Both the position numbers and the translations under genes were made by a program. This document shows positions 1 through 12,534 of a stretch of 64,000 bases of DNA, in pieces (position 1 is the stretch's first letter; each line of letters starts with the position of its first letter). Where the stretch lies: assembly GCF_001949145.1 (NCBI RefSeq), contig NW_019091356.1, positions 4,675,211 to 4,739,210 on the forward strand. Direction: 5' to 3'. Below the pieces are notes generated by a model. The model was given only the letters and a program-made list of their open reading frames with translations. It was not told the DNA's origin and ran no database searches. Source of the DNA: Acanthaster planci. Its lineage: Eukaryota > Echinodermata > Asteroidea > Valvatida > Acanthasteridae.

Positions 1-273
1 ACAGCACTTGCGTGATAGGCCTAACTGGGAATTTACAGTGAAGAGAAATTCTAACAAAATTCTGTGCTGCATTTTCATGGTAAAACTATGTATGAAAGCT
101 ATGAACTTGTAAAGGTTCAGAGCTTTGGTGGTAAATTCATGTTTGTGACTTTTGTAGTCAACATATTAACTCATGATAATGGCTAACTAACGAAGTGCAC
201 CCGGGACCCGAATCGAATTGTTCTAACTGGGCCATATTTCGATGCCCTTTCATCACACTGCATTATACGGTAC

Positions 274-3200
274 CTGTTAGAGCGCCGAGTATGGAGCCGA
301 TTACTCCGTGTAGGAATATGATCGGTGAGCAGATGAGCATAGCCAGCGCCATCAGACAACCTGTTATCAAATTATCACAGCCATAGCACTGACCAATGCC
401 CACTGGGATGGCTTGAAGAATCTACAGACAAGAAATATGAGAAATAACCGGGAGATATGCACACGGTTAATTTAAGTATGAAATTAGAGTTTTAAAAACC
501 CCATTTCTTATTTTGAGGTGAACACTAAAATGCCCGAAAGACGTCAGTTCCGAGTGACGTATTTGGCAAAATAATGGTGTTAAAAGTCAAAGGTCACTAG
601 TGACGTTATTGTCTCCAATTTAATTATTTCACAATTAATGAATGCTAATTTAAGTTTTTTGAAGATTGCACCCTTTTGTTTTTAACACATCCAATTTAAG
701 AGCTGACCCTGTTTCCTGAGCACATTTGATAATAATGATTATGTATTTATAATGCGCAGATTCCACAAAATGTTTTCAGGTGCGCAGTATAAAACTACGC
801 AAATTAAATATAACCACGTGGATTGCAAGGCAGCGCACTAGCTGCTGTATCGTTTGAATGAAATTTTTATATGGAGAGGCTTTTCTGCATTTTCTTTATT
901 TCATTAAATTGGAAGGGAATTCAGTTCAGAAGCTACTATTAGATTACAGCAAAAGGCTGAATCGGAGTAGTCCCTTGTGTAAAAGCACAAGCTTGCCGTA
1001 TGTTTTCTAGACATGACGACAATTTATTTTCAGGGTTGAACATAATTATATTGCTGATTGCGACAGCATTTTGGAATCAAGCTTGTTTTTGTTTCTGAAA
1101 TCCAATTTTACCAAAATAATCAAATTTGAAAAGAATCGTCATTGACAGCGTGAGCGAGTACAGCACGGACTGAGCGCAATTGGCATATTGAATAAATACA
1201 CACAGTTTCCTGTACATGTACACCTTTGCTCTCAGTAGTAACGATCAATATTCCCTTCTATGAAAGGTCAGTTTAGATGTTCATAAATTTAAAGTGGTTT
1301 GGGAATCTGTCCTGAGGGACTCGACAGTTATCTTAGCATGCTCACGAGGCAAGTATGTACAAAAACAGTGGTCAAAATTAATCTGTGGTCAGTGGTCGGA
1401 AATCATGATTAATTTAATTGTATGTTAAAATTTGACGAATCCCACAGAAATAAGGACAGGAATATTTACAAGGAAAAGGGCAGGGTATTGCAGTATTTGA
1501 AAAAAAGGTCTATAAATAAGTTAAGAATCCTTAGATAGGCCTTCATAACATTGTATAAAATTTATATGCCTTGTTTGTAGGTTGACAAATTAATGTAATA
1601 ATCGCGATGCGGTGTGTAAATGTACAGGCGGTATCAAATTAAGGAAAATATTAATTGTTTGTTTGCCAAGACATGGAGAGAAGATAAAACCTGGCTACAA
1701 GGACATGGATTGTTGTGATTGCGTGTATGATATCAGAGCAACGCCGTCAAGTGAACCGTTTGCGAGCAGCAGTGATCATACGCCACACATACGCGGTCGA
1801 AAGCTTTTCGTTGGCCACTCATCAGTAAACGGTACTGTAAGCATTCGTGACGTCATGCACACAGACATTAGTGCCAATGCTGATAACAGGCGTAGGATGC
1901 GCTGTCTTGGATAAGGTTCCAAGAGAGGCGTTTAATGACTTGTCCAAGTTGTGATTTTGCGCGTAGGACTGATTGGGAATGCCGCTATTGAACGTGACAT
2001 TTTTGTGAAGCCTTTACCCTTCCTGTACTCTCTGAATTGCAAACAGCATCAATTAAGTGGCTAAGTAGTTTTCGAGTATTTCCATTTTTAGTGTACATTG
2101 TCAGCGATTTTAGAGACAGTCATTGTAAAGTGGCGTATCCATTGTTCCCATATGGGAACTGTGCAACATTCCTGGTTCCATGCATTGGGGGAATGAAACT
2201 GGGATTTGTTTATGAGAAGAAACAGTGGCTGGAACAAAGGTTCTCAAGGTGGCTCTGGTGTTCTATGGAAAACCGTGATTTATTGTGATATTCTGCATTT
2301 CTGTTATTTATCAGATTAAGTTTCACGTGTTACCAACTCAGTTTAAATTGAACGGGTCGTGTCTTGCATGTGTCATAAAAACATACGGTGTCGGAGCCTT
2401 CTGTGAATGGAAGTAAGACGCGTTGTGAAATAAGCCTTGTGCGAGATAAATTTCAATAAAATCTGGTACACTGAGTTCTTTAAATTCACGTGAACAACGA
2501 TTTTGAATACTCCATACTAACGACACTGTTGCTATACATGTACCTCGTGAATCGGGCAGCTTTTGCTTAGTTACGTAAGAGACCACGCTTTTCAATGGAT
2601 CAGAAGGGTACAAATGAACCAGTCCATTCCAGAGATGGTGGTCGCTATGCAAAAGCTTCCCGAATCACAAGGTATAGCAACAATGTCTTTAGTCTGGAAA
2701 ATTCAAATTGTTATGGTTTTTGTGCAGTCAGATAACTCAGTGTACGAGATTTTATTCAAATTTATCTCGCAGAAAGCTTATTAAAAGCAGAGCATAAATT
2801 GTTTGGTAAGCTGTACAGCTCCTGTGAACCCAAACATCCGTACAGCACTCAAAGAATAATCTTGCCGTGAAGGACACTAAGATAAAGTCTTCCTTTTTTT
2901 TTTGGTAATTTTTGCTTCGTTCTATTCTAACAGTTCGCACATGCTTTGCCAATTGCACTTGCGCAAACGCTGTACTCTTTAACCGATTATCATAATATGG
3001 ACGCCCACTCTGTAAAAATATTACTTTGTTAGTGTTTCTCGACAGTTAACGTCAACATGGCTTTAATAGAATGTGAAAGCAGGTTCAATATTTACCGAGT
3101 GTACAGCCAACGCGTTGTGACAAGAGAGAGGCTGTTTATCATGTGCCAAATTTAGTATCAATTTCCATGAAGTATTACTGATCAGCATCCTCATGTACAC

Positions 3201-5862
3201 AATAAAGGTACGGGTCGTGCAAACAAATAGCCCTGACGTTAATGTTGGGTTCCCAAGCGAAATGCACTGGGTCTGTTTGCAAGAAGATTAATGATTTATC
3301 TACCTTTATGGCCGTATTGTTTGACATATCATTGTCGATTTGTCCGCGAGGCGTGTATTCTTCGGTCCCTCTGTCTGAACCGTGAGCGTGTAGTCTAGTG
3401 CATTGTTTGTTTATGTTAGTTTTCATGTTATTCATTACGAAGCTCTTGGAGTTTTTGGACATATGTGTAGATATTAATGGTCATTATAGAAATATTACAT
3501 AACTACATTTATAAAAAAAAATGTGACCATTGGATTGTGAATAACATTCATTTGCTTTGACCATTGAGTTGCCATTTGTATTGGATTGCGTACTATACAA
3601 AATGAATAATACCGAATAGCCATTGACATGATTTATGGTAATACAACTTTTTGGGAAATGTAATTGATGCACTGTATTTGGCTGTTTTGTGCTGGGTATA
3701 TTTGAGCAGAGGTTTGATTGAATTATCAGCTGATGTCATTTCTGTATGACAAGGTTGTTTTTACTTTGCGCTGACACTTTGCAATAATGAAGGCGAAACT
3801 TAAGTTAACAGGAGACGATTTCACTCACCAGGACCCAGCTGATGGGTTCGCCCGTGTCATTAGCGGTCGTCTGGTCCAGCCTCGCCACATCTGCCGCTTT
3901 GAGGTCCGTGGCAGATGGGGCAGGACCAAAGTATGGATTTTCCGGACCCGAAGCAGCCACAAAGATGAAAGTTGCCATGTTAAAGGGGAGATTGAAGGCG
4001 GGTAAACCCCACTTGCCGAGTAGGTTGCCCAGTGCGCTGGCCAGGATTGCACTACGTACAGTGACACAAAAAACAAAGTTGTAAAGTCGGGCTGTGCCCT
4101 TAGCACTTTAAAGTGAAAAATGTAGGTTTTTTGTACATCATACGTCATGCACGTTTTTTTTTCATTGGACAACTATAAACTCTAACAGTCCCCAGTCCTC
4201 CAATTTCAATGTGATTTTACATACACCCTTGTGGTTAGGGTCAAAGTTTAGCAGGCTGAGATTATCTGAGAAAAAATCGTAAGCACCTCAACTGTGAACC
4301 TGTAACGAAAATATTGTTGCTGTTTGCCCGTGTAGGAGAATTTTAACATTTGTAATACAATGTAACCATGTTTTTAAATTTAAATCACAAGGAAGTACTT
4401 ATAATTTTGGCGAATAAAAGATGTGGAAAAGATTAAGCGGCATTTGTCACTTTGTCAAGCATTTGAAAATGTCCACTTCCCTTAACGGATATGATTTCTG
4501 TCGATGCATACATCGCTGTGATCCAAATTAAGTCGAGTGGCTTTTAGTTAGCTTTGCCAGGCTAAGGAATTGAAGCAAGGCGGTGGATCGATTGGACGAG
4601 AATGGAAAAAACACGCCATGATAGGACCACGACTGTTATACTCTACTGAAGTGCTATTTGTTTAATTGGTCACAAGAAGGAAATGCACTGGAGACAGTCA
4701 GTAAAGTCGATTGGGGAATAACGTCGCTTTTACGGTATCAGTCGGACGCTTGCTCTTCGAACAAAGTGAAGGTTTAATGCTATTACATAAATTAAAGTTG
4801 AAATTTGGTATGAGTGGTTTTGTTTGCTTTTCATTTACTGGTTTATTTTATGTTACTTTTTAGGCATTTTAAATTTAGTTTTTCATATTTTATCGGCCGT
4901 CTTGTGTAGGACAAGATTTTGGTTGTACAAAATATCGGTTTTGTGGACCTATCATGGAGTTGGTTTTGAGAGAGGCACTGTTCACTGGAGGGATCACTGC
5001 ATGGGATTTCAAGTGTTGGAAACATGACGTAGAATAACTACACGCAACAATATCACAGCAACAGACAAGACGTGCTGCAAAGAGCCAACAGTTATAACAC
5101 CAACATCACTCAGCGCCAGCGTGCAGAATGAGCGTCTACAATGGAAAATAGAGAAAAAGTAAAGCTGCAGCAAGATACGAAAACAGCAGCATGTACTGTA
5201 GTGTGACGCAGATGATAGAGCAGGCATTTGCAACTATACGCTTTAGAATTTGCGGCAGTATTTCGAAGCCGTAACCAAAGCAGGATTTTCAAGCCATTAC
5301 AGAATGCGTTTGTTGGCGGGAGCAGCAACAGAAGGCAGTATAGAGTTTACAGTTGTATCAAAATCTGAGAAAATGTATACAGCAACACGACACCAGCATC
5401 AATCTACCTGAATATTGAAGAGAAAATGATCGGTAAGAGAAGCAATCCATGCCACTCAGTGACCCTGGTGAGTGCTGGTATAACTAAACCCGTCAATAAG
5501 CCTTGGAATGCCACTCCACCGCTATCCACAGCTCCCTTGGGTTGCCTCATCGCTACTGCTGTCAGTTGGGCTACAAATAAGCCAAGGATCCCGCAACAAG
5601 CCTGCCAGGGACTCTGCACAAACAGCCCTACCATAATGATCAACCCGCTGATGGGATTGTTGAGGAAGATGGGTTGCCCAAAGGCTCGGCAGCAGGCGTT
5701 GACAAAACATAGCGGGTATGGCTTCCGGGCTAGCCACCGCTCCAAAGGCTTGATAGTCCCGGTGAAATAGTCCGCTAAGCTGCACAGTCGTGTCAGCAGG
5801 GTCTTTTCTCTGACCGGGTTCGATTGGTTTTCGGCATCTCGATCTGTCATTCCAGTTTCCAT
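274..5862 (-). CDS. Urea transporter, SLC14 (UT) family, 3' end beyond window
   Basis: This is a membrane channel-type transporter for facilitated urea diffusion. Three exons are visible: 5862-5408 (start codon 5862-5860, preceded by an in-frame TAA), 4051-3829 and 421-274. They join in phase (AG|T, then phase 0) and all have AG/GT borders. Exon 1 carries the family's first-repeat signature FLNNPISGLIIMVGLFVQ. Exon 2 continues with LASALGNLLGKWGLPAFNLP. Exon 3 holds the start of the second half, AIPVGIGQCYGCDN, and a hydrophobic stretch matching the UT pore-helix region. The usual NPWTG after YGCDN reads NLITG here. About five residues that many relatives have between ISW and the AIPVG block are absent, so a micro-exon may have been missed in the 3.4 kb intron. 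The remaining C-terminal quarter should lie left of base 1. The family call is firm; the substrate is inferred from the family. Confidence 0.9.
422..3828 (-). other. Large intron of the urea transporter gene
   Basis: This 3.4 kb intron lies between urea transporter exons 2 and 3. I see no other coding exon in it. It contains an inverted repeat centred near 2600, annotated separately. The short open frames here have no recognisable motif. Confidence 0.75.
2438..2776. repeat. Inverted repeat with ~115-bp arms
   Basis: The left arm (about 2438-2555) read on the minus strand closely matches the right arm (about 2650-2776) on the plus strand. Both share the segment from GCAAAAGCT through CTCAGTGTAC to ATTTATCTCGCA. 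The spacer is about 95 bp. The arms differ by scattered substitutions and small indels, so this is an old foldback element or inverted duplication. No transposase is present. Confidence 0.75.
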
Positions 5863-8800
5863 CGAAAAGGAATGGCAAGTTTATTTCGCACGTTGTCAAG
5901 CAATCCAGTGTTTGACCTGAAGAAAAGAAACGGAGTCTTTTAAACCACATTGAAGAGAAGGTGAAATACAGCCTTTTGCACCGTTAAGACAAAGAACCCG
6001 TGAACAAACCGTTTCTGTCTGACAAAGCTGCCATCCCCTCTTACCAGAGATAGGTTCTTGTTAATACCATGCCAGCAAAGCAGTCGTTGACGGATGTCGA
6101 TAGTGGCTCTTTCATACACACAGTTTGGACTAACTCCGTCAACAGAATGATTTCATGTGCTTGGAAACGGGGAGAGGATATTTTGTGAAGAGAATTCGCG
6201 CAACCATAACTGTTTCTGTTGTAAACTGGCCTTGCAACAAATGTGAATCGCTTTTTTTTCATCTTTTGCGAATTGTTACATACCAAATACAAGTTTGAGA
6301 TTGGAGTGCCCCAGATTTTGACGGATCCAAACCATAGATAAATGACACATGATTTACCATATGTGTCGATAAAAACGTAGCACTGCCAAGTGTGACTGTC
6401 ATCTTAAACATTATGAGATTTTTGTATGTATGTCTATTGCAACCGAATCTATTACATTACAATCACAGTTGAGATAAAAGGAGTTCTGCTCACCTTCAAG
6501 ATGAGGCTAACAGCGAAAACGATAACAATCCTTATAATCCATCTCGCCTAGTATTCACTGAGAAACACGACGCCACTCCTGTCGTTAATTGTGTGAAGCC
6601 TTTTGAGGACAAGGATTCATGCTGACGTCGCTTTCCTCCCTGATGGCGGCAAGTCCTTGGAGACTGGAAAGACTACGAACCGGCCGGATATTACGGAGCG
6701 ATGTACCTTCTTAGCTCGTCACAGAGTGAGTGGTTTCCTTTTACGTGCTCCGTTGGCGTCTTTTGGCGATATTTTTATGTCGTCTCTCACGAACAGCCAA
6801 AGCTGCTCCAGCTTACATTATTCTGCATGTCGGCATGGATGCAATTTGAAGACGAGCGATTTTTGATCCGGAACAAAACCCAATCTGTTTGGAAACAGAG
6901 CACAGTGCAAGCTGAGTGCGGTGTACTCCGTAGCTCGACCGTTTGCAGTGTTCATATCGGATGTAATTTGTTCCATGAACGCCAAAGGAAGCACATGTAT
7001 GTCTCAACTGAGGCAATACATAAAAGGATGGAACAATTTTACCTTACTGGCTGTGCATGGCTTATATCAACTCTCATCAGTGTCTTCGAAAAGCCGGCTA
7101 AACGGCAGGTGAAAACAAAGCGAACCTTGGTGTCCTACCTCCAGTCGGATTCGTTGACAGCTGCTTTGCTTTAGCTGTTGCAAAATTGTCCTTGTGTCTG
7201 TTGTATTCTTCCAATTTGCTCTAATCCAGTGTTTGCGATCACGAACCCTTACAGGAAACCGTCTGTTGTGAAGTCTAACTGCAAATTTGGCTGTGGAGCT
7301 TTATATAGCAGTTCCTGTATTTCACGGCCGTTACATCTCATCTTTCACTGGACGCATGCCCCGTTCGTCACTCATTCTCGTAATCTCTCATGCACCCCTT
7401 GTGCTAGTAGTGGTGTTGTTAATTGGGGCACTCCGTGCAATTTCACCATGGCTACGGTCTCTCTAAATTGATTTTCAGGTGTTATGAAGGGCGATGATTT
7501 GTGGCACGGCCCGACTGGGACCCACTACTACTGAAGTCATTCGTTAAAAGCTTGAACCGTATCTTCAGCGGAAATTGCTGAGGTGAAACGGCAAAATGAA
7601 TACGGATGCAAGACTACAGCCACAGCGTCGATTTACTGTGTCGCCGTCACCAACGACTAGTGAACACAAACATCATGAATAGCGGTCTCCAGTTGCCATG
7701 CCTGTGGTGGTAATGAGGGAAATATTTTGATTTTCATTCACCACAGGGAGGACACATGCCTGGTGTTTGCGTTTATTACACGGAGCGCAAATCATCCTGG
7801 GGTGCCTCTTTATACAGAGATGACACCGACATTGATAGGTTATCAGGAAATGAAAATTGGCGTTGCTTTGGCTTAGGACTGGCAGATGGACGAGGCCAAA
7901 CTCAGCTCTTGATATCTGCTTGATGATTAACATGGAAAAGGAGTTAGTTTTCCCTTATTGGGGCAAGCAAAGGACATATGCATTGAGGAGGGAACGCGCC
8001 CTCATGTGTCCAAAAACATCAGTTGACGCCAGTAGCACCCTGTGGAAAAGCTTTCCGAAATTGGGTTGAGTGTATGGAAGTTGGCCTAGCGAAACTCAAG
8101 GGCAAATTAGCCATGGTAACCTATGCACAATATATCCTGAGTACCAGGGAAAATCGACTTCGCTTGACTAATTATCACTACATCGAACTTCGCCATAATT
8201 GATGCACATCAGTTAGGACAGCCCATTAGAGTGGCACAGAGGGGACGAATCAAACGCATATCGCGACAGATTGTCTCGATATTTGCGCTGTTTCCACGCA
8301 GAGTCAGTTATAGACTCAAGATGAGTACTTAATCTTATTTACTTGCAAAGCATATTCATTGCATTAGGTATTGGATGACTTGAAGTAGTCCCGTAAAAGA
8401 AATATATTATAAAGTTTATCTCATTGGTTCTCAACAGAATTCCTCGCTGCAGCAGCCAGTTTCACTGAAGCTTCCTCTCCTCATACGGCTGATTTGATAA
8501 GCCACCTGCTCAATATTCCTACTTCCTTGCCTAGGTATCTAATCGTGTTATCCGATTGAATCGTTCAGTAGGCCCCCTAACGCCGCTTGTAACGTGCATT
8601 CGTGCAATTTGAATCCGAGTCTCGACACTGGCGTCTCAATTATGATTCCCTTTTTGCGGTACCTCTAGTTTTCTGACCTGAGTATTTGACTTCGTAAAAA
8701 GAATTCAGAATGCTTTAACAAAAACAATACGGCAAAGACAAACGCCCAGGGGATCAGTCGGGGTGTTGGTTAATGCACGATAAGTGTTCAGACGCCAGGA

Positions 8801-10272
8801 AATCATAAAAGGATGGATATGACGTCACAGTGCTTAAATATTGTGCACATCCACCAAGGCTACCACCGGAAAACTTAAATTTTACACTGTCTTTCTTTAG
8901 CCCTTCTGCCCGATTGAATAATAACCAAACAGGATTGAACACGTTTGAATGCCTTTGTCATGGGCTTCGATTGTCAAGCAGCGATCAGTGCAAATCCTCA
9001 GCTAACTTGGCCAATATTGGGCCGACTCACATTAGATTATCATGTCCTTTTTCAAAAGCTTGTTTTCTCACAAGGGCAGTCTGTGATGTTTTCCTTTCAA
9101 CTTAGTTCCACGGGGCTAGTTGACCACCGAGCCGTATTTGAATGCAAGTTTACACGCACAAGGACTGGTTTTCATCAGCGGTTGAACGTTATAACAGACA
9201 TTCCATGTAATAATGTCGCCCTTTTTTGCAGACAAGTGGGGAGGAATCATAGTTAAGTCTGGATTCCGTGGCGACCAAGGTCGATTTAAGTTTAGAAGAC
9301 GCCTGGAGATACAGATCAGAAGTGCGCCGACCACTCAGCTGTATTAATTAATGCGCGCCTAATGCAAGGTCACACGTAGGCCCGTCCAATGGCAGAATTT
9401 GGTTGAACCTCACAATCAACAAACGTGGTAATTCTGTCATAATTTTGACGAGCGATAAGGAAGATGTTTTACGTCAGGTACATACACGACTACATTTCTG
9501 CTGTCAATATTAATTTCCGTAAGTTGACGTTGATGCTGACTGGTTTTCATGTGGTATTAACGGGTTTTGAACTGATTGAACTTGCACGAACTGGTTTTCG
9601 GTTGTCTAACTGATGTGAATCGGTTTCCAATTGGTAGGAACTGACTTGTAATGTTTATTAAATGGTTTTAACTATTTTGTGACTTGTGTCAAATTGTCAA
9701 GCGTCCAGTTGGTTTTTGCACAAAATGAATAAATTAAGACAGGTGGCGTATTACTTCAGTACATTTATTACATATTAATACTTCTACCCTATTTCGTAAC
9801 CAATAACAAGAAACACAAATCCAACACTGTACATTTCAATGTAATCAAGCATCCCTCCAATTAGCAACTGTTGACTATTTGGGGGTCATTCTGACCACGG
9901 CACAGTAATTCACTATTTGGAACGTTATTTTAGGGAAATACACCGGAACCGGTATTTACAAGCCCCCTCCCGAAGGATATAGGAACATGTGAATTTGTGT
10001 AAAAGAATTGAGTTGTTAGTGAATTTATTTGCCCGCAATTTATTTGATAAAGTAGAGGTGTCTGTCTTTCATCCTGAGGAATTTGCTAGAGTAGACGTTG
10101 TGAGTTGATTGGTTCATATGTACGATAGTGAGAAACTTGCATGTTGCTTTCATGTTGTAGATGTAATAATGACATCTACGGCAGTCTCGTGCTCTTGGTA
10201 CCATTACTTATGCTTCCATCCCATCTCGCATGATTTTATTCATGGTCTATCGCGCTGCTTTTGGATATACAG
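5863..10272. other. Intergenic DNA without recognisable gene
   Basis: This interval separates the divergently placed urea transporter and the TRPC-like exons. It should hold the urea transporter promoter, but no TATA-like or other core element stands out. The longest open frame (6701-7174, plus, 157 codons) shows no family motif and no clear splice context. Around 9540-9690 there is an imperfect short-period run of AACTG/GGTTTT-like words. Nothing else could be supported. Confidence 0.6.
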
Positions 10273-10958
10273 TTGATCGAGCGGAATGATATCAGCGGGG
10301 TGAGACAGCTGCTGAAAGACGAACATTGTGTAGATGTGATAGATTACGATGACCTTGGCCAATCAGCATTGATCATTGCTATTGATCTCGACTCCTGTGG
10401 TGAGTCTGGAGCTTGTTTCACAACATAAAGTGTCCAAGATTTGGTAGTTTTCAGTCATAAATTTTGGAAAAGGGGGAATCGTTTCACTCAGTAAATATGC
10501 ATGTGGTGTCTTTGACATGTTACATGTCAGTGCGTGTATTCCTCAAGAGATTTCTCTACCTGCACGTTTTTATCGTTTTTGTTTTAATTCTCACCGTATA
10601 GTTTACGATACGTCTCGTGGTCTAGTGATTCGTTCCGTTTGTGGTATTGATGCTTGGTTTCTGTCGGTACTTGACATATTTTGTTCAGTCGTAGGCCTAC
10701 TTTCATTTTTGAACAAAAAGTAGTGGAAAATCTTCTCTCCCAAAGGCATTGTAAACTCAACCTATTTTCAGTTAGGAAGACGCAGAGTGGTCGCTAGAGA
10801 GATAGCGCTATTGCATGTACTTGTACATATTGGTTCTTCCAGATATGATTGATTGTTTACTGCGGTGGGGATTAGATCCTGGTGACGCGTTGTTTCACGC
10901 CATAGAAACACACAATACGACGGCAGTCCAAACAATGTGTGATAGCCTGCCAGAGATG
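10273..10958 (+). CDS. TRPC-type ankyrin-repeat exons (partial gene or gene fragment)
   Basis: Two exons, 10273-10399 and 10843-10958, have good AG/GT borders (GTGAGT donor on the first) and join in phase 1 without a stop, giving 81 residues. The peptide follows the N-terminal ankyrin region of TRPC cation channels: a repeat with LIERNDISGVRQLLKD, then VDVIDYDDLGQSALIIAI, then the TRPC-typical GDALFHAIETHN. No start codon exon, TRP_2 domain, transmembrane exons or TRP box could be found between here and the PITP exons that begin at 12535. This may be a truncated relic, part of a gene with very long introns, or another ankyrin protein. It is in the same orientation as the PITP gene. The second exon ends in phase 0, while the first visible PITP exon needs phase 2, so direct splicing between them is not possible. 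Confidence 0.6.
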
Positions 10959-12534
10959 GTAAAATGCAGATGAATGCAAATTAAATACAACATGCTACCC
11001 TAGACTTGTGTCGATCAGTTCTCAAAGTTTTGGGTCTCTGGAGACAGAAGAATGGCAGTAATCATGTTGGACTCACAAAGCCAATAATCATGAAAGGGGC
11101 ATTATAACAGGCGCTTGTACCCACCAGAAAAAACACTGTTTTTTACCGCAAGTTTCAAAAGTCGTTTTTTTGTAATAGAGGCATTGTCTGTTTAGCATGC
11201 CAATGAAAAACGAGCAATTGGCCATGTGATGAGTTGAACTGGAAAGAAAGTTTCGGCCTACGAATTGATAAATGAATAAATATGGATTAATCATTGTTCA
11301 AGTCAGTCCAAGTCCCATGACAAGACCAGTTATCAGCAGGTGAACTATTAAAAAAGAATGCTTTTGTCACAATACCCAATGACTTGTGGACTTGTTGGCT
11401 TCTGGTGGACGCGACTACAACACTGGGATAAATATACCAAGCGCTTTGGTACTTGTGGAGAGTGTCAATCCTGACAAAAGCCACTTTTTTCTATTTCAAA
11501 ATGTTTCTCATATTTCCAATCCTGGGTGTCATCGTGTCTTAGAAGCCTATAAGGTGGGTTCTTATAATCTTGTCTTTCAAATATTATTTAGTCATTCCAA
11601 TTCTCAATATCTATAATGAATTCCTACCAGTCTCTTGTAGCTCTCACTGTTAAATTTTCAACTGATTCTTTCTTCAAGCTTGGTCTTAAGCCAAGCTCTT
11701 TCTGAGCGTTTTGCCTCTTGTGATGGTAATGCAAAATTGTACAATTGTTGAGCGCGGTATCGCAGCGTTCCTGCGTAACATTGTCCGTGTTAAGTAATCG
11801 TTTTATGTGAAATCACCAAACGCAATAATGGGATCCTCAGCCTGTAGACCATCCCCTAACAAGCCTTAAGTTGTTGCATTGCAAACAACTGCCTACTGCA
11901 TTGAGCGTCGACATCTTGACCAGCCAGATTAACTCTGCATCAGCTGCTGTTTTGCTTTAATATTTCGTAATAACGGTCAGGTTGTCTCAACTATCTTGGC
12001 AGCATGAACTCCAATGTGTTGGTGTGGTTGGTTGTTTTGTGTTCGTCCCCTGGGAACGCAATCATTCGTACTGAGTAGTGAGTATTTCTCGATATTCATG
12101 TTAAATATTACGGTCATCATCTCATCCACTGCATTACGACCTTTTGTGAATCAGGTCACGTACCTCAGGATTTAGTAATTCTGCTGGTGACTATGGCCTA
12201 CCAAAAAAGGAAGCGTAGTGTGATGAAGCATTGGAAACAGGAGTATATCAAGCTTGGTGTCCTTGTTTAGTATCTTTAGTGAGGCTGAATACTGATTGAA
12301 AACTCATTTAATACGCTCGATTTCTTGAAACTTTGTGCTTTTCACTCAATCATCCTTGCAAGTTAAGAGGTTTTGCATGTTTTCTTTTTCTGCATGCGAG
12401 GTGTCAGTCTGAACTTACACCTGTTAATACTAAAATCCTCTTGTGGAAAGTGTAGAAGACAATGATCTGTTCAGCATTGTTTTATCATCATCAGACATTC
12501 TCTTCTGAAACTGATTCTTTCCTCCCTTTTTCAG

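Noticed and set aside
5426-5770. 114-codon plus-strand frame
   Set aside because: It lies exactly antisense to urea transporter exon 1, whose minus-strand reading matches the family. It is a shadow.
9464-9477. Candidate first PITP exon (ATG with a phase-2 end before GTACAT)
   Set aside because: The phase fits, but the encoded residues match the PITP start only weakly, and it would place the ankyrin exons inside a PITP intron.
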